DNA from: Acidimicrobiaceae bacterium
Lineage (GTDB): Bacteria; Actinomycetota; Acidimicrobiia; Acidimicrobiales; Aldehydirespiratoraceae
Length of the DNA: 64,000 nt
NCBI GenBank assembly: GCA_016845585.1
Contig: JAERSO010000035.1
Span: 1-64,000, forward strand
Reading direction: 5' to 3'
Made by a program: the position numbers and the translations under genes. How positions within the stretch are numbered: the first letter of the stretch is position 1; every line of letters starts with the position of its first letter. The notes under the pieces are model-generated. The model had not been told where the DNA came from. It saw only the letters and a list, made by a program, of their open reading frames with translations, and searched no databases. This document shows, piece by piece, positions 1 to 7,306 of this stretch.

Positions 1-143
1 CAGAGCCTCCGCGGAACCCAGGGCGAATCATGGACATGCCCATGGGGGCGATGGGCATGTGAGCAATCGCAAAGAGCGAGGCGACGGCCTCTGCCGGCCG
101 CGCTGCACATTCTTGGTCAGCGAGTCGTTCTGCCGAGCTAGGC

Positions 144-506
144 TCAATAGATTGCGAGAAGCTCCGCAAGCACGATCAGGCCGGCAACGACCACGTTCGC
201 AACCCTGACGACGACGACTGGCGTCTTCTCCAAGCGCTTGCCCATCGCTGAGTTCTCGAACCCAGGCACATCGCTCGCTGCAGCCATCAAGTCCTGCATC
301 GCATCATCGAGAAACGCCACGCACCACAGAGATCCGAGGACAACCCACGTGGCCAAGGCCAACTGGACTCCTGAGTCTTGAAGACCGGCTCCGCCAAAGC
401 CCAGTATCAGAGCCAAGCCGACATGTGTGATCGTGAATGAGATGACGATCGCGCGCGCGTCTGCTGCACGAAGTTTCATCATCTCAACGGGAGTGCTCGG
501 GTCCAT
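144..506 (-). CDS. Small integral membrane protein, function unknown
   Basis: I do not recognise a family. The 120-residue product has about three hydrophobic helices: near residues 18-38 (AIVISFTITHVGLALILG), in the middle (LALATWVVLGSLWCVAFL), and at the very C-terminus (VANVVVAGLIVLAELLAIY). A charged stretch rich in D, M and K lies between the last two. I place the start at the ATG at 506 because GAGG precedes it at a normal distance. A GTG at 542 would add 12 polar residues and has no clear ribosome site. The gene stands alone, divergent from the broken dehydrogenase that follows. The membrane location is seen in the sequence; nothing indicates a substrate or partner. Confidence 0.65.
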   Translation of the reverse strand: MDPSTPVEMMKLRAADARAIVISFTITHVGLALILGFGGAGLQDSGVQLALATWVVLGSLWCVAFLDDAMQDLMAAASDVPGFENSAMGKRLEKTPVVVVRVANVVVAGLIVLAELLAIY

Positions 507-722
507 CGCCTGTACCTCATTCTCGGTTCTCTCGGATACCACGTGTCTCGTGATTGCGAGCGTAGCGCAAGCGAATCTCTCGACGCACGATGGTCGACCT
601 GTGCTCCGTCGGAGTGTGGGCGACAGATGTGCCCGTGATGCCCCGAAGTGAGACAGCAGCGCGGCGCAGTGTGTGACCTATGGCGGGCTCGTTCGTCAGC
701 GTCTTCACTGGGGAGCACATGG

Positions 723-1446
723 GTGGGTGAACTCAACGGACAGGTCGTCATCGTTACCGGTTCCACCCGCGGTATCGGCCGTGGGGTCGCCGCGCGGTTC
801 GCCTCCGAAGGTGCTCAGGTGGTGGTGAACGGCACTCGACTGCACGACGTTGAGGCCGTTGCGGCGGAGCTCGGTGCGCATCCCGAACCATGTGACCTTG
901 GCGACACAGAGCAGGCCGCGGCAATGGTTGCCCGCACCGTGGACCGATTCGGACGACTCGACGTGTTGGTGAACAACGCTGCGGTCGCGCTCGACAACTT
1001 CATCACCGATGCGACCGACGAGCGCTGGAAGCGGGTTCTCGATGTGAACCTCACCGGGGCATTCATCACGCTGAGGGAGGCCACCAAGACCATGAGACAG
1101 CAGGGCAGCGGCTCGGTCGTCAACATGGTCTCGTGGGCTGGCACCAGCGGAAGCGTCGGGCAGGTTGCCCACAGCGCTTCCAAGGCTGGTCGGGGTGACG
1201 AAGGCCGCAGCCAAAGAGCTCGGGCCGTTCGGCGTACGGGTGAACGCGCTGTCACCGGCGGTGCCGACCGATATGACCGGCCAGATGTCCGACGATTTGC
1301 TCGAAGAAGCACGCCAGCGCATACCCCTGTAGCGCTTCGGGATGATGAACGAAGCGGTCGAGGGGGCCCTCTGGCTTGCGTCGAGTCGCTCCAGCTACAC
1401 GACGGGGACGGTCCTGTTCGTCGACGGTGGGCTACACCTCAGCTGA
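723..1446 (+). pseudogene. Short-chain dehydrogenase/reductase (SDR), broken
   Basis: Classical SDR, NAD(P)-dependent oxidoreductase of unknown substrate. Starting at the GTG at 723 (GGGGAG just upstream), the protein shows the cofactor motif TGSTRGIGRG, then the NNAAV motif and the serine region VVNMVSWAG. Near 1185, where the catalytic YxxxK helix should be, the frame shifts. The expected continuation is in another frame: KELGPFGVRVNALSPAVPTD, then an in-frame TAG at 1330-1332 where families have IPxxRFG, then LFVDGGLHLS and TGA at 1444. The catalytic tyrosine region reads AHSASKAG, so the usual YxxxK tyrosine appears as S. Two lesions plus the missing tyrosine make a decayed gene likely; sequencing error would have to explain both lesions. 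Confidence 0.8.
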
Positions 1447-1559
1447 CAGCCCGAGTCGATTCGGGAATCGCCCGATTGGTGGTGGAACAGCCCCGGGAAC
1501 TAGGCTTGAGCGAGGTTCGTCTGAACCCAACGCTCAAGCGGAAAGTGGAGGACCATCGT

Positions 1560-1847
1560 ATGGCTTGCATCACAGTCGGAATTCTTCGTGGAGTGAAGGA
1601 CGAAGCAACTTTCGCTGAATATCGGACGGTTGCTGCAGATGCACTTGCCAAGCACGGCGGGACGATCGTGATCCCCCCGAGTCCCCCAACGGTCCTCGAT
1701 GGCGACGATGCACCAGCCGCGGTCGTCGTCTTGGAATTCCCCGACAAGGAGTCCGCCGAGGCCTGGCGGAACGACCCAGAGCTTGCCTCGGTCCACGCGA
1801 TGCGCAACTCCGGTGTTGACATGGACATCCTCGCCGTCGAGTCCTGA
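1560..1847 (+). CDS. DUF1330 family protein
   Basis: A 95-residue protein with the layout of DUF1330 (a ferredoxin-like dimeric alpha/beta barrel fold): an N-terminal strand (ITVGILRG), a helix with EYRTVAADALAKHGGT, the region SPPTVLDGD, then VVVLEFPDKESAEAWRND, which is the most diagnostic piece of the family, and a short C-terminal tail. Biochemical role is not established for the family. The ATG at 1560 is preceded by GGAGG at 1547-1551. The track frame runs on from the broken dehydrogenase upstream, but that is a chance fusion through the frameshifted reading; the real start is here. It is followed by a convergent gene. Confidence 0.8.
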   Translation: MACITVGILRGVKDEATFAEYRTVAADALAKHGGTIVIPPSPPTVLDGDDAPAAVVVLEFPDKESAEAWRNDPELASVHAMRNSGVDMDILAVES

Positions 1848-1975
1848 GGGGCTCGGCGCCTGACGGCCGGGTCGTGCCCGCGATCCAAAACGATTCGACC
1901 CCGGCCCCAACGACTGAGGGCACCGGGGTCGTTGTCGGACCGCGAACCGAGGGGGAATCCCTTCGGTGTCGGGGT

Positions 1976-2584
1976 TTAGAACAGTCGACGGGTGATGACA
2001 CGTCCCAAGATGCTCAAACCACTGGATGCCATCCTGGACCTGACCTCTTCGTCGGCAAACATCGCCTCAGATGCAGCCAGCAGTGAGTCGAGGGAGTCTG
2101 CGGAGGTGACCGCCGTTCCAGTAAACGGCGCAGGCCCAGAGGCAATGGACATCAGGGACATGATCCCATTGGCACCCTTTTCCATATGGGACCAATTGAT
2201 GTCGAGGTCCTGTTGTGCAGTGGCGTCGTCAACTGGTGGACCAGCGGCGTAGAGAATGGTCCCGTAGTTGCCGGTTCTCGAGCCGACTTCGGCTTGTAGC
2301 CGAAAGAGGTTGCGTCGAATCACCTGGACCTGCGTCTCTTGCATCAACTGAACGGTCTTGCCGTCCGCATAGATACCGGCTTGCCCCTCCATCGCGGCGT
2401 CCACAGTTTCATACTCGAAGCCGATGACCACCGAGCCGGATAGCTCGCCGCCCATAACGATCTCGCTCGCCGTGAAGTGCTTGGCGCCGAGGCCCAGCAC
2501 GTGCTCGATGGCCCAATCGTCGGCTGCCTTGGAGAATCCGGCTGTGTCACCGATGCCAGCCAGAACCGAGTAGACGTATGACAT
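1976..2584 (-). CDS. Hypothetical protein with two ferredoxin-like halves
   Basis: Function not recognised. The 202 residues look like two related halves. The first (about 1-75) runs YSVLAGIGDTAGFSKAADDW, then a short strand (SGSVVIGFEYETVDAAMEG). The second (about 105-200) runs YGTILYAAGPPVDDATAQQD, then FTGTAVTSADSLDSLLAASE. That alternation of strand, helix and strand is typical of dimeric alpha/beta barrel proteins of the antibiotic-monooxygenase or NIPSNAP type, but no catalytic residues can be assigned. The ATG at 2584 starts a clean frame. No signal peptide or membrane helix is present, so a cytoplasmic protein is expected. The gene is convergent with the DUF1330 gene. Confidence 0.65.
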   Translation of the reverse strand: MSYVYSVLAGIGDTAGFSKAADDWAIEHVLGLGAKHFTASEIVMGGELSGSVVIGFEYETVDAAMEGQAGIYADGKTVQLMQETQVQVIRRNLFRLQAEVGSRTGNYGTILYAAGPPVDDATAQQDLDINWSHMEKGANGIMSLMSIASGPAPFTGTAVTSADSLDSLLAASEAMFADEEVRSRMASSGLSILGRVITRRLF

Positions 2585-2629
2585 GCTTCATACTCCGCGT
2601 TTGTGTTCGTCTCAGATTACACGCCACAC

Positions 2630-2665
2630 CTAGTGCCGGGCAAACGTTGCCTGACGCGGCACTAG
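2630..2665. repeat. Nested inverted repeat
   Basis: The outer arms are CTAGTGCCG and CGGCACTAG, a perfect 9-bp match at 2630-2638 and 2657-2665. Inside lies a second hairpin, GGCAA-ACG-TTGCC at 2639-2651. It is upstream of the gene starting at 2584 on the minus strand, so it could be a regulatory hairpin, an element end or a transcription stop for something lost. No T-tract follows it. Confidence 0.5.
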
Positions 2666-3014
2666 TTAAGAACAAGCGCACGTCGCCTGACCCGCACAAG
2701 GCCAAGTACCGCTCGCGACGACTCCAGGGCACCTTCTTCAAGCAACTCCGGCCGAGCGTGCTCACCCAGACACAGCTTCCGCCGACGCTGCGGGACTCGA
2801 AGGGTGTCATCCACAAACCGAGTAGTTGGTGAAAACCGCAAGGGCCCGCCGAAGCGGACCCTGCACCCAGCCACCGAAGCGACTGGGGGAATACCTCAAG
2901 ACTATCGGCTACATGGGACATGCAGTCAAGCACTTCATCCGCCCTCGTCACGGGACCGAGATTTGGACAGCGGCCTTCGGGTTTCATGGAGAGCTGATAG
3001 CTGATTGATGTGAC

Positions 3015-3035
3015 TCGTTCTCCTGAGAAGAACGA
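3015..3035 (-). terminator. Hairpin after the toxin gene
   Basis: TCGTTCT and AGAACGA form a 7-bp stem around a 7-base loop, about 35 bases past the toxin stop codon on the minus strand. There is no U-run, so terminator function is only suggested by position. Confidence 0.3.
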
Positions 3036-3069
3036 TTCCATCACACCGACACGAGGGCTTGGGCTCTCG

Positions 3070-3459
3070 TCAGCTGGCCTCGATCGCTGAGCGGAGCATG
3101 AGGGCGATCTCGTCGACATCGTGGTCGCCGGCCGCAATCGCCACGATCACTTCGTAGACTTGGTCATTGCCGGCGGCGGTTGCCTCGACCCCGTTGAGTT
3201 CGAGGAAGACAGCGGTGGCGAGCCAGCCGAGTCGCTTGTTGCCGTCGACGAGCGGGTGGTTCTTGACGATGGACTGCAGCAGCGCTGCCGCCATGGTCCA
3301 CACATCGGGGTACGCGTCCTCGCCGAAGACAGACGTCTGCGGTCGCGCCGCCGCTGATCCGAGCAGGCCGACATCTCGAACGGGGACAGGGCTGCCGAGA
3401 AGCCGCTCCGCGAGGCGCAGCAGGTCGTCGAGGTGGAGGAACTCGATCGGAGCGCTCAA
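3070..3459 (-). CDS. Doc-type (death-on-curing) Fic toxin
   Basis: Type II toxin of the Fic/Doc superfamily. Characterised Doc phosphorylates elongation factor Tu and stops translation. The 129-residue protein carries the motif HPLVDGNKR at residues 68-76, the Doc form of the Fic active site (catalytic His68, metal-binding Asp72, Lys75 and Arg76), followed by a helical C-terminal half. Length matches Doc (about 126). I use the TTG at 3459-3457, which overlaps the antitoxin stop (TTGA), giving the usual coupled antitoxin-toxin order; longer readings of this frame are arginine-rich and implausible. The active site looks intact. Target and activity in this organism are inferred from the family. 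Confidence 0.87.
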   Translation of the reverse strand: MSAPIEFLHLDDLLRLAERLLGSPVPVRDVGLLGSAAARPQTSVFGEDAYPDVWTMAAALLQSIVKNHPLVDGNKRLGWLATAVFLELNGVEATAAGNDQVYEVIVAIAAGDHDVDEIALMLRSAIEAS

Positions 3460-3659
3460 CGACCCAGGCGCGCGATCGCGTCGCCGTGGCGGTCGAGAAC
3501 TCTGCTCGCGGCGTGGTCGACGCGATCGCGGTGCTCGGAGCGGCTGACGTACTCGCGCACGGCCCGGCGTGCCGCTTCCTGCATCGAGATGCCCTCGTGT
3601 TGGGCGCGAGTCCGTAGCGCTTCCTGCTCCTCGTCGGTGAGTCTCAGGGTCATGGCCAT
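3456..3659 (-). CDS. Ribbon-helix-helix (CopG-like) antitoxin
   Basis: A 67-residue DNA-binding antitoxin. The N-terminus MTLRLTDEEQEALRTRAQHE is a ribbon-helix-helix strand and first helix. GISMQEAARRAVREYV is the second helix, with the expected aliphatic and polar pattern. The acidic and basic tail RVLDRHGDAIARLGR probably binds the toxin. The stop overlaps the toxin start by TTGA, so both are translated from one message. Two ATGs (3659 and 3653) are possible. There is little leader sequence between the start and the perfect 10-bp inverted repeat at 3665-3687, which is the likely autoregulatory operator. Family assignment rests on pattern, and the pairing with Doc supports it. Confidence 0.83.
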   Translation of the reverse strand: MAMTLRLTDEEQEALRTRAQHEGISMQEAARRAVREYVSRSEHRDRVDHAASRVLDRHGDAIARLGR

Positions 3660-3664
3660 GAGGC

Positions 3665-3687
3665 AACGGTATCAGTTTGATACCGTT
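3665..3687 (-). promoter_or_regulatory. Probable toxin-antitoxin operator
   Basis: A perfect inverted repeat, AACGGTATCA and TGATACCGTT, is separated by GTT. It lies 6 bases upstream of the antitoxin start. Ribbon-helix-helix antitoxins usually repress their own operon through such sites. Confidence 0.6.
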
Positions 3688-3711
3688 CGCGCCGTTGGTT
3701 TCGGCGACGCA

Positions 3712-3744
3712 TTCTCATGAAGAGGACCCAGTTCTCATGAAGAG
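3712..3744. repeat. Two 13-bp direct repeats, 20 bp apart
   Basis: TTCTCATGAAGAG occurs at 3712-3724 and again at 3732-3744, exactly two helical turns apart. Each copy is partly palindromic (TTCTCATGAAGA), so tandem binding sites for one regulator are plausible. The repeats lie between the toxin-antitoxin promoter and the coiled-coil gene. Confidence 0.5.
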
Positions 3745-3867
3745 ACCTGTCAGATAGTCCATCCTGGATGCCTCCCGAGCTGTCCAGTTCGGCTTCGGCT
3801 CGGCCTGTCACACCCCGGTAGTAGCTTCGGGATTGCTTCCCCTCATGCCTGTCTCATCCCAAGGGGA

Positions 3868-4287
3868 ATGCCCATGCCCGCCGACGAATCCATCCGCATC
3901 CGGCCCCACCAGCGCCTCGTGGAGCTGCTTGACCCCGAGTTGGCTGATGCCATGATGGAGTCCATGCCGCCAACACCTTGGGACCAGCTCGCGACCAAGA
4001 CCGATCTCGCTGCCATCGACCTTCGCTTCGATCGGCTCGAGGCGGCGATGGACACACAGAGCACGGCAATCGCCGCGCAAGGTGAACGGCTCGAGGCCAC
4101 GATCGCCGCGCAGGGTGAACGACTCGACGCCATGTACGCCGCGCGAGGTGAACGGTTCGAGGCGAAGCTGGAGCGTGTCGAGAGTCGCCTGGCGGTGCGC
4201 TACATGGAAACGACTCGGATGATCGTGTTCGCCATGATGACCCTTTTCGTCGGCACCGTCGCCGCGATGGTTGCCATGGTCGGGTGA
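3868..4287 (+). CDS. Coiled-coil protein with C-terminal membrane anchor
   Basis: A 139-residue protein. An N-terminal conserved block (residues about 10-40, RLVELLDPELADAMMESMPP then WDQLATKTDL) leads into a long coiled coil containing three 11-residue repeats of type AAQGERLEATI. A single hydrophobic helix ends the protein (RMIVFAMMTLFVGTVAAMVA). The C-terminal anchor with a coiled-coil stalk resembles small DUF1640- or CCDC90-like proteins, but I cannot name a family. A clear paralogue lies at 6877-7248 with the same head, stalk and anchor, and the two share upstream sequence (GTCACACCCCG). The second ATG at 3874 is an alternative start. Role unknown. Confidence 0.75.
   Translation: MPMPADESIRIRPHQRLVELLDPELADAMMESMPPTPWDQLATKTDLAAIDLRFDRLEAAMDTQSTAIAAQGERLEATIAAQGERLDAMYAARGERFEAKLERVESRLAVRYMETTRMIVFAMMTLFVGTVAAMVAMVG
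4069..4167 (+). repeat. Three 33-bp tandem repeats in the coiled-coil gene
   Basis: Units begin at 4069, 4102 and 4135. Each encodes 11 residues close to I-A-A-Q-G-E-R-L-E-A-T. An 11-residue period is characteristic of hendecad coiled coils, which wind nearly straight or right-handed. Confidence 0.7.
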
Positions 4288-4422
4288 GACCGCGCCACCA
4301 CTCCGCTGGGTCCGCCGGACTCCCCATCGAGCCCAACTCGTTCTCCTGAAGAACCGACTCACCTCCGCACTGAGCGCGTACGGCCCCTCAGTGGAAGTCT
4401 GTGCCAAAGGGAGCCCAGTTCG

Positions 4423-4575
4423 TCATCGACTCATCGGCTCGCCAAATGCTGCGCAGTCGGGGTTCTCGCACCTTGATGGCTCACCGTGGGCCTCCGGCGG
4501 CAGTGCACTCACGCCGCACGCGGGGCAGATCGGTGAGACATCGCCATCGTCGATCTCGTCCCAGAGGTCACTCAT
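4423..4575 (-). CDS. 50-residue zinc-ribbon protein
   Basis: A short gene read directly from the reverse strand: ATG at 4575, TGA at 4423-4425. The product begins MSDLWDEIDDGDVSP and then has ICPACG, a spacer of about 14 residues, and RCENPDC. The CxxC and CxxxxC pairs are the knuckles of a zinc ribbon, and the protein ends EPMSR. Such mini zinc ribbons often act as metal-binding or adaptor proteins; no partner can be named. It is divergent from the mobile mystery A gene. There is no strong ribosome site, which lowers confidence, but the cysteine pattern is unlikely by chance. Confidence 0.6.
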   Translation of the reverse strand: MSDLWDEIDDGDVSPICPACGVSALPPEAHGEPSRCENPDCAAFGEPMSR

Positions 4576-4704
4576 GGTGTCAGTGTCGCTGCGGCAGAGG
4601 CGATTCGTTGACTCCGTGCTGGATCTCCGAACGAACCGCCACTACGCCTGTGTTGGAAGGGATAACTGCCGATCCAAGTGCCCTATCGGAACATTTAGCT
4701 ACTG

Positions 4705-4735
4705 TTAGAAGTTGCTAGCGGTAGACTTATCTACC
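4705..4735 (+). promoter_or_regulatory. Promoter with overlapping palindrome for the Fic pair
   Basis: A possible -35 TTAGAA (4705-4710) and -10 TATCTA (4728-4733) are 17 bases apart. The palindrome GGTAGA-CTTA-TCTACC at 4720-4735 covers the -10 box. The downstream gene encodes a helix-turn-helix protein, so this is a likely autoregulatory operator. The local sequence is AT-richer than its surroundings. Confidence 0.45.
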
Positions 4736-4759
4736 AATAACTCGACCAGGAGATCTGCT

Positions 4760-5236
4760 GTGGCCCGCCGCTCGACATCTCGACAACTCGAACAAAGCCA
4801 ACGTGCCCGCGCCGGCATGACCCGCGCCATCGCTCCTCTCGTCGGCCTTGCCATTCCCCAGCCCAACAAGGGTTGGATCGCGGCGACCCGCGAGGCTCTC
4901 GGCATGAGCCGTCAACAGATGGCGGATCGAATGGGGGTGTCCGTTCGGCGAATCCCCCAGATCGAAGAAGGCGAGCAGCGCCAGGCGATCAAGCTCGACA
5001 CGCTGCGTCGCGCTGCCGAAGCACTCGACTGCGAGCTCGTCTACGCGATCGTGCCCCGAGGTTCGTACGACGAGACGATCGAACGACAAGCGGCGGCTCG
5101 CTCGACCCACCGTGTAGCTCGAGCCGCCCACACCATGCGGCTCGAGAACCAGGAACCGGAGCCTGAGGTGGTCGCTCGCCTCGTCGCTGAGTACACCGCC
5201 GAGCTCCTCGAGTCAGGAGAGCTGTGGGGCCCCTGA
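4760..5236 (+). CDS. Mobile mystery protein A, helix-turn-helix antitoxin-like
   Basis: A 158-residue DNA-binding protein matching the mobile mystery protein A type: a basic N-terminal helix (SRQLEQSQRARAG), the segment KGWIAATREALGMSRQQMAD, and an XRE-like helix-turn-helix at about residues 47-70 ending IPQIEE. An alpha-helical C-terminal region with YAIVPRGSYDETIERQA, typical of the family, follows. The start is the GTG at 4760, preceded by AGGAGA. It overlaps the Fic gene by 13 bases, so the two are coupled. Known members are paired with a Fic partner on mobile elements; by analogy with HTH/Fic pairs it is probably an antitoxin and repressor. That role is inference. Confidence 0.85.
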   Translation: MARRSTSRQLEQSQRARAGMTRAIAPLVGLAIPQPNKGWIAATREALGMSRQQMADRMGVSVRRIPQIEEGEQRQAIKLDTLRRAAEALDCELVYAIVPRGSYDETIERQAAARSTHRVARAAHTMRLENQEPEPEVVARLVAEYTAELLESGELWGP

Positions 5237-5817
5237 CCGACGGCGATGACGACGCCAACACGCCGATCAGCGAAGCCGACGCCAGGGGGCTCATCCCCTC
5301 ATGGGTCGCGACGCGCTCCGACCTCAACGAGGTCGAGGCGACGAACGTCTCCCGCGGCTACGGCTGGATCTTCACCAACCGCTTCTCCATCGCCGAGATC
5401 ACCGACATCGTCTTTGTTCAAGAGCTGCACAGACAAATGTTCGGCGATGTGTGGGAGTGGGCCGGAGCATTTCGCACGACCGACCTCAACATCGGGATCC
5501 ACTGGTTCGAGATCACCGAAGCCGTGAAGCAGCTCGTCGACAACTTCGCGGTTCGATTTGAAGGGCCTGACCACACCGACGCCGAGTGTGTCGACCTCCA
5601 CCACCAGATGGTTCGAATCCATCCGTTCATCAACGGCAACGGCCGCCATGCCAGGGCCATCGCCGATGCTGCAGCGGTAGCGCTCGGCCACATGCCGTTC
5701 TCCTGGGGTAGCGGCTCGATCGTGACAGCCGAGGCCACGCGCACCGCCTACATCACGGCCCTGCGTCGAGCCGACCAAGGCGACCTCGCGCCGTTGAACG
5801 AGTTCGCTCGCTCGTAG
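5224..5817 (+). CDS. Mobile mystery protein B, Fic-domain protein
   Basis: A 197-residue Fic enzyme. The Fic core spans about residues 55-165, with the motif HPFINGNGRHAR at 133-144 (catalytic His133, GNGR loop). The position that usually holds a metal-binding Asp or Glu is Asn137, which is normal for mobile mystery B proteins but differs from classical AMPylating Fic. Upstream is the flap-like region MFGDVWEWAGAFRTTDLNIG. Fic proteins transfer AMP or other phosphate-containing groups to target side chains; the target here is unknown. The start is the GTG at 5224, with AGGAGA close by, overlapping protein A. The pair sits near a recombinase remnant, in keeping with its mobile habit. Confidence 0.88.
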   Translation: MGPLTDGDDDANTPISEADARGLIPSWVATRSDLNEVEATNVSRGYGWIFTNRFSIAEITDIVFVQELHRQMFGDVWEWAGAFRTTDLNIGIHWFEITEAVKQLVDNFAVRFEGPDHTDAECVDLHHQMVRIHPFINGNGRHARAIADAAAVALGHMPFSWGSGSIVTAEATRTAYITALRRADQGDLAPLNEFARS

Positions 5818-6005
5818 ATCCCGCGAGACCGGGCGCCGGCGACTGGCCCCGTCGATTTGAATCTGAGCGATCGTGCACATATTGCCGTCGTCTTGAACAG
5901 TCGGACGGATTCCCGGCCCCCTCATGCGCGAACGTGCAGATCCATGTGGGAGGCGAGGGACCTCCGTGCCGCGCTTGATGCGATGCCATGGGCGAGGCTG
6001 TCCTC

Positions 6006-6806
6006 GTGCTCCACGCTTTGACGATTCCCCCCTACGGCGAGCTTGCCGACCCTTCCGCGCTGATGGAGGTCGCCGTCACGGCTGAACGAGCGGGGTGGGA
6101 TGCGGTCTTTGTCTGGGACCATGTGCTTCGCCGGCCCGAGGATCCGCAGGAGACGGCCGACCCGTGGGTTGCGATGGCGGCGATGGCCGTTGCGACCGAA
6201 CGGGTTCGGCTCGGCCCCATGGTCACCCCGATCACCCGCCGCCGGCCGATCAAGCTGGCCCGTGAGTGCACCACCCTCGATCACCTGTCCGGAGGGAGGC
6301 TCACCCTCGGGCTCGGCCTGGGCGTCGACACGACTCGTGAGCTCAGCGGATTCGGCGAGGTGGTCGACGCCCGAGCGCGCGGTGCCCGTCTCGATGAGGG
6401 TGCCGAGCTGTTGCGGCGCCTGTGGTCCGGTGAGGAGGTCGACTTCCACGGCGAGCATTTCACCGCCGACCGGGTGACGGCGTTGCCCCGACCGGTGCAG
6501 CGGCCTCGGATCCCGATGTGGTTCGCGGCCCGGGGGTCGGCACGCAAGCCCGTGGTGCGGGCCGCTCGGTACGACGGGCTCTACCCGATCGAGGTCAACG
6601 AACCCGATCTCCGGGCGATGTTGGACGTCGTCGTCGAGGAGCGGGGCTCGCTCGAGGGGTTCGACGTGATGGTGCGGCCGACCGAGGAGTTGTCGTACCG
6701 GCTGCTCGAGGAGCTGAGCGTGACGTGGGCGATCATGGGGACCGCACCCGGCGACGCCGCAGTGTTCGAACTGGCGGGAGCGCAACCGGCCGACGTCTTC
6801 GGCTGA
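6006..6806 (+). CDS. LLM-class (luciferase-like) flavin or F420 oxidoreductase
   Basis: A single-domain TIM-barrel oxidoreductase of the bacterial luciferase superfamily, 266 residues. Visible landmarks are LTIPPYGELADPSALMEVAV at the N-terminus, GWDAVFVWDHVL, the ATERVRLGPMVTPITRRRPI strand-loop, TLDHLSGGRLTLGLGLG, which marks the cofactor phosphate region, and RPRIPMWFAARGSARKPVVR. The family uses FMN or F420; which one is used cannot be told. The substrate is unknown. I prefer the GTG at 6006, with GGCGAGG 8 bases upstream; the ATG at 5988 would add six residues. The gene stands between the Fic pair and the second coiled-coil gene and shows no operon partner. Confidence 0.85.
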   Translation: MLHALTIPPYGELADPSALMEVAVTAERAGWDAVFVWDHVLRRPEDPQETADPWVAMAAMAVATERVRLGPMVTPITRRRPIKLARECTTLDHLSGGRLTLGLGLGVDTTRELSGFGEVVDARARGARLDEGAELLRRLWSGEEVDFHGEHFTADRVTALPRPVQRPRIPMWFAARGSARKPVVRAARYDGLYPIEVNEPDLRAMLDVVVEERGSLEGFDVMVRPTEELSYRLLEELSVTWAIMGTAPGDAAVFELAGAQPADVFG

Positions 6807-6876
6807 CCCGTCACACCCCGTCGGTAGGTTCGCAACTACTTCCCCGCGTCGTACTTCCGCACACCGAGGGAAACCC

Positions 6877-7248
6877 ATGTCTTCCGACGAACCCATCCGT
6901 CTTCATCTCCACCACCGCCTGACCGAGCTCCTTGATTCCGACCTTGCAGATGCCATGATGGAGTTCATGCCGCCCATGCCCTGGGATCAACTCGCCACCA
7001 AGGACGACGTGGCGCGCCTCGATGGAGCGCTGGCCGACACCGAAGAACGCCTCGACTCCGCCATCCGCGCACAAGGCGAACGCCTCGAAGGCCGCGTCGA
7101 CGCACAAGGCCACCACCTGGCCGGTGAGCTGGCGCTGCTCGAGGGTCGGCTGTCGGTTCGCTACATCGAGACGACGCGCATGATCGTCTTCGCCATGATG
7201 ACGCTGTTCGTCGGCGTCGTCGCGGTGATGGCCACAACGCTCAGCTGA
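6877..7248 (+). CDS. Coiled-coil protein with C-terminal membrane anchor, paralogue
   Basis: A 123-residue paralogue of the protein at 3868-4287. Both have the same head (HHRLTELLDSDLADAMMEFM and WDQLATKDDV), a shorter coiled-coil stalk with AQGERLEGRVDAQG, and a nearly identical anchor (RYIETTRMIVFAMMTLFVG). The upstream DNA also shares GTCACACCCCG followed by GGTAG and TTCG, 60-70 bases before the ATG, suggesting a shared promoter or recent duplication. Stalk length differs because the other copy has expanded 11-residue repeats. The pair flanks the Fic genes and the oxidoreductase. Function is not known; a membrane-tethered coiled coil is all that can be read. Confidence 0.72.
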   Translation: MSSDEPIRLHLHHRLTELLDSDLADAMMEFMPPMPWDQLATKDDVARLDGALADTEERLDSAIRAQGERLEGRVDAQGHHLAGELALLEGRLSVRYIETTRMIVFAMMTLFVGVVAVMATTLS

Positions 7249-7306
7249 CCACGGTCGCCCCCCATGGACGCGCCCACGCGCGGCCGGCCACCCGATCCTG
7301 CGCCGA

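Larger units (their letters stand above)
2585..3069. other. 485-bp gap without a supported gene
   Basis: Open frames here on both strands have no recognisable domain, no good ribosome site and arginine- and serine-rich shadow composition. The stretch holds two visible structures, a nested inverted repeat at 2630-2665 and a hairpin at 3015-3035, listed separately. It is probably a leader region plus degenerate sequence. Confidence 0.5.

Noticed and set aside
3-62. Possible 3' end of a Met-rich protein (EPPRNPGRIMDMPMGAMGM, TGA at 60-62)
   Set aside because: Only 19 codons are in the window and no domain can be seen; chance is as likely.
2547-3137. 196-residue minus-strand frame across the gap upstream of 2584
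   Set aside because: It overlaps both neighbours and has Ser/Arg-rich shadow composition.
4271-4708. 145-residue open frame in + orientation
   Set aside because: Composition is of a shadow frame opposite the zinc-ribbon gene; no ribosome site or domain.
5616-5640. Stretch GGTTCGAATCC resembling a tRNA T-arm
   Set aside because: It lies inside the Fic coding sequence (MVRIHPF) and no acceptor or anticodon arms pair around it.
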